Assembly: GCA_023266435.1 (NCBI GenBank)
Contig: JAHFQF010000143.1
Location: forward strand, 1 to 6,201
DNA from: Legionellales bacterium
Lineage (GTDB): Bacteria; Pseudomonadota; Gammaproteobacteria; Berkiellales; Berkiellaceae
DNA: 6,201 bases
Direction: 5' to 3'
Part shown: positions 6,173 to 6,201 of the stretch, piece after piece
How positions within the stretch are numbered: position 1 is the first letter of the stretch
How the letters are laid out: every line of letters begins with the position of its first letter
Notes under the pieces: generated by a model
Databases searched by the model: none
The model's input: the letters and a program-made list of their open reading frames with translations, nothing else
Told to the model about the DNA's origin: nothing
Translations under genes and position numbers: made by a program

Positions 6173-6201
6173 AAACCACGGCGTTGAATCCCCTGTTGAG
6201 T
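6169..6201 (+). CDS. Start of a downstream gene, possibly ubiJ; cut by window edge
   Basis: The ATG overlaps the ubiE stop as ATGA and opens a frame of 11 codons (MKTTALNPLLS) to the window end without a stop. The overlap is a common sign of translational coupling. In many gammaproteobacteria ubiE is followed by ubiJ, an SCP2-domain accessory factor of ubiquinone synthesis, and then ubiB. That synteny is the only reason for the guess, because the visible residues are too few to recognise a family. Confidence 0.45.
   Translation, partial: MKTTALNPLLS

Overview
The window looks like an ordinary, densely packed stretch of gammaproteobacterial chromosome. All recognisable proteins (PriA, HslV, HslU, UbiE, an FtsN-like SPOR protein) resemble their gammaproteobacterial versions along their length, and the order priA ... 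SPOR protein - hslV - hslU ... ubiE is typical of that class. Base composition is moderately AT-leaning by eye. HslV carries a short propeptide (MEQYRG before the catalytic Thr-Thr). As I recall, that is the form seen in Legionella-type bacteria, so the order Legionellales is a reasonable but unproven guess. There is no sign of phage, insertion sequence, CRISPR, tRNA or rRNA.

Layout. Bases 1-1414 (+) hold the C-terminal two thirds of priA, the replication-restart helicase, whose start lies upstream of the window. It ends tail-to-tail, with a 4-base overlap, against a minus-strand gene (1411-2256) for a dihydropteroate synthase family protein. That protein keeps the main substrate-binding residues but has changed loops. 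From a 106-bp divergent control region (2257-2362), rich in CAATT-centred palindromes, a small YbaB/EbfC-like gene runs to the right (2363-2743). It is followed by a strong hairpin (2766-2786) and a promoter (2868-2896).

That promoter probably drives a tightly packed plus-strand operon: an FtsN-like SPOR membrane protein (2987-3553), hslV (3555-4088), hslU (4110-5420), ubiE (5423-6172) and the first codons of a further gene, possibly ubiJ (from 6169). Gaps are 1, 21 and 2 bases, then a 4-base ATGA overlap. HslV and HslU form one ATP-dependent protease. UbiE, and possibly UbiJ, belong to ubiquinone synthesis. The SPOR protein is a septal peptidoglycan-binding protein.

The less ordinary part is the centre. 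In Pseudomonas-type genomes argS sits between priA and the SPOR gene. Here that position holds a divergent folP homologue and a divergent ybaB homologue, both away from their usual neighbourhoods (ftsH-folP-glmM and dnaX-ybaB-recR). I see no convincing evidence of a wholly new system. The findings concern this pair, its control region, and start-site and promoter assignments.
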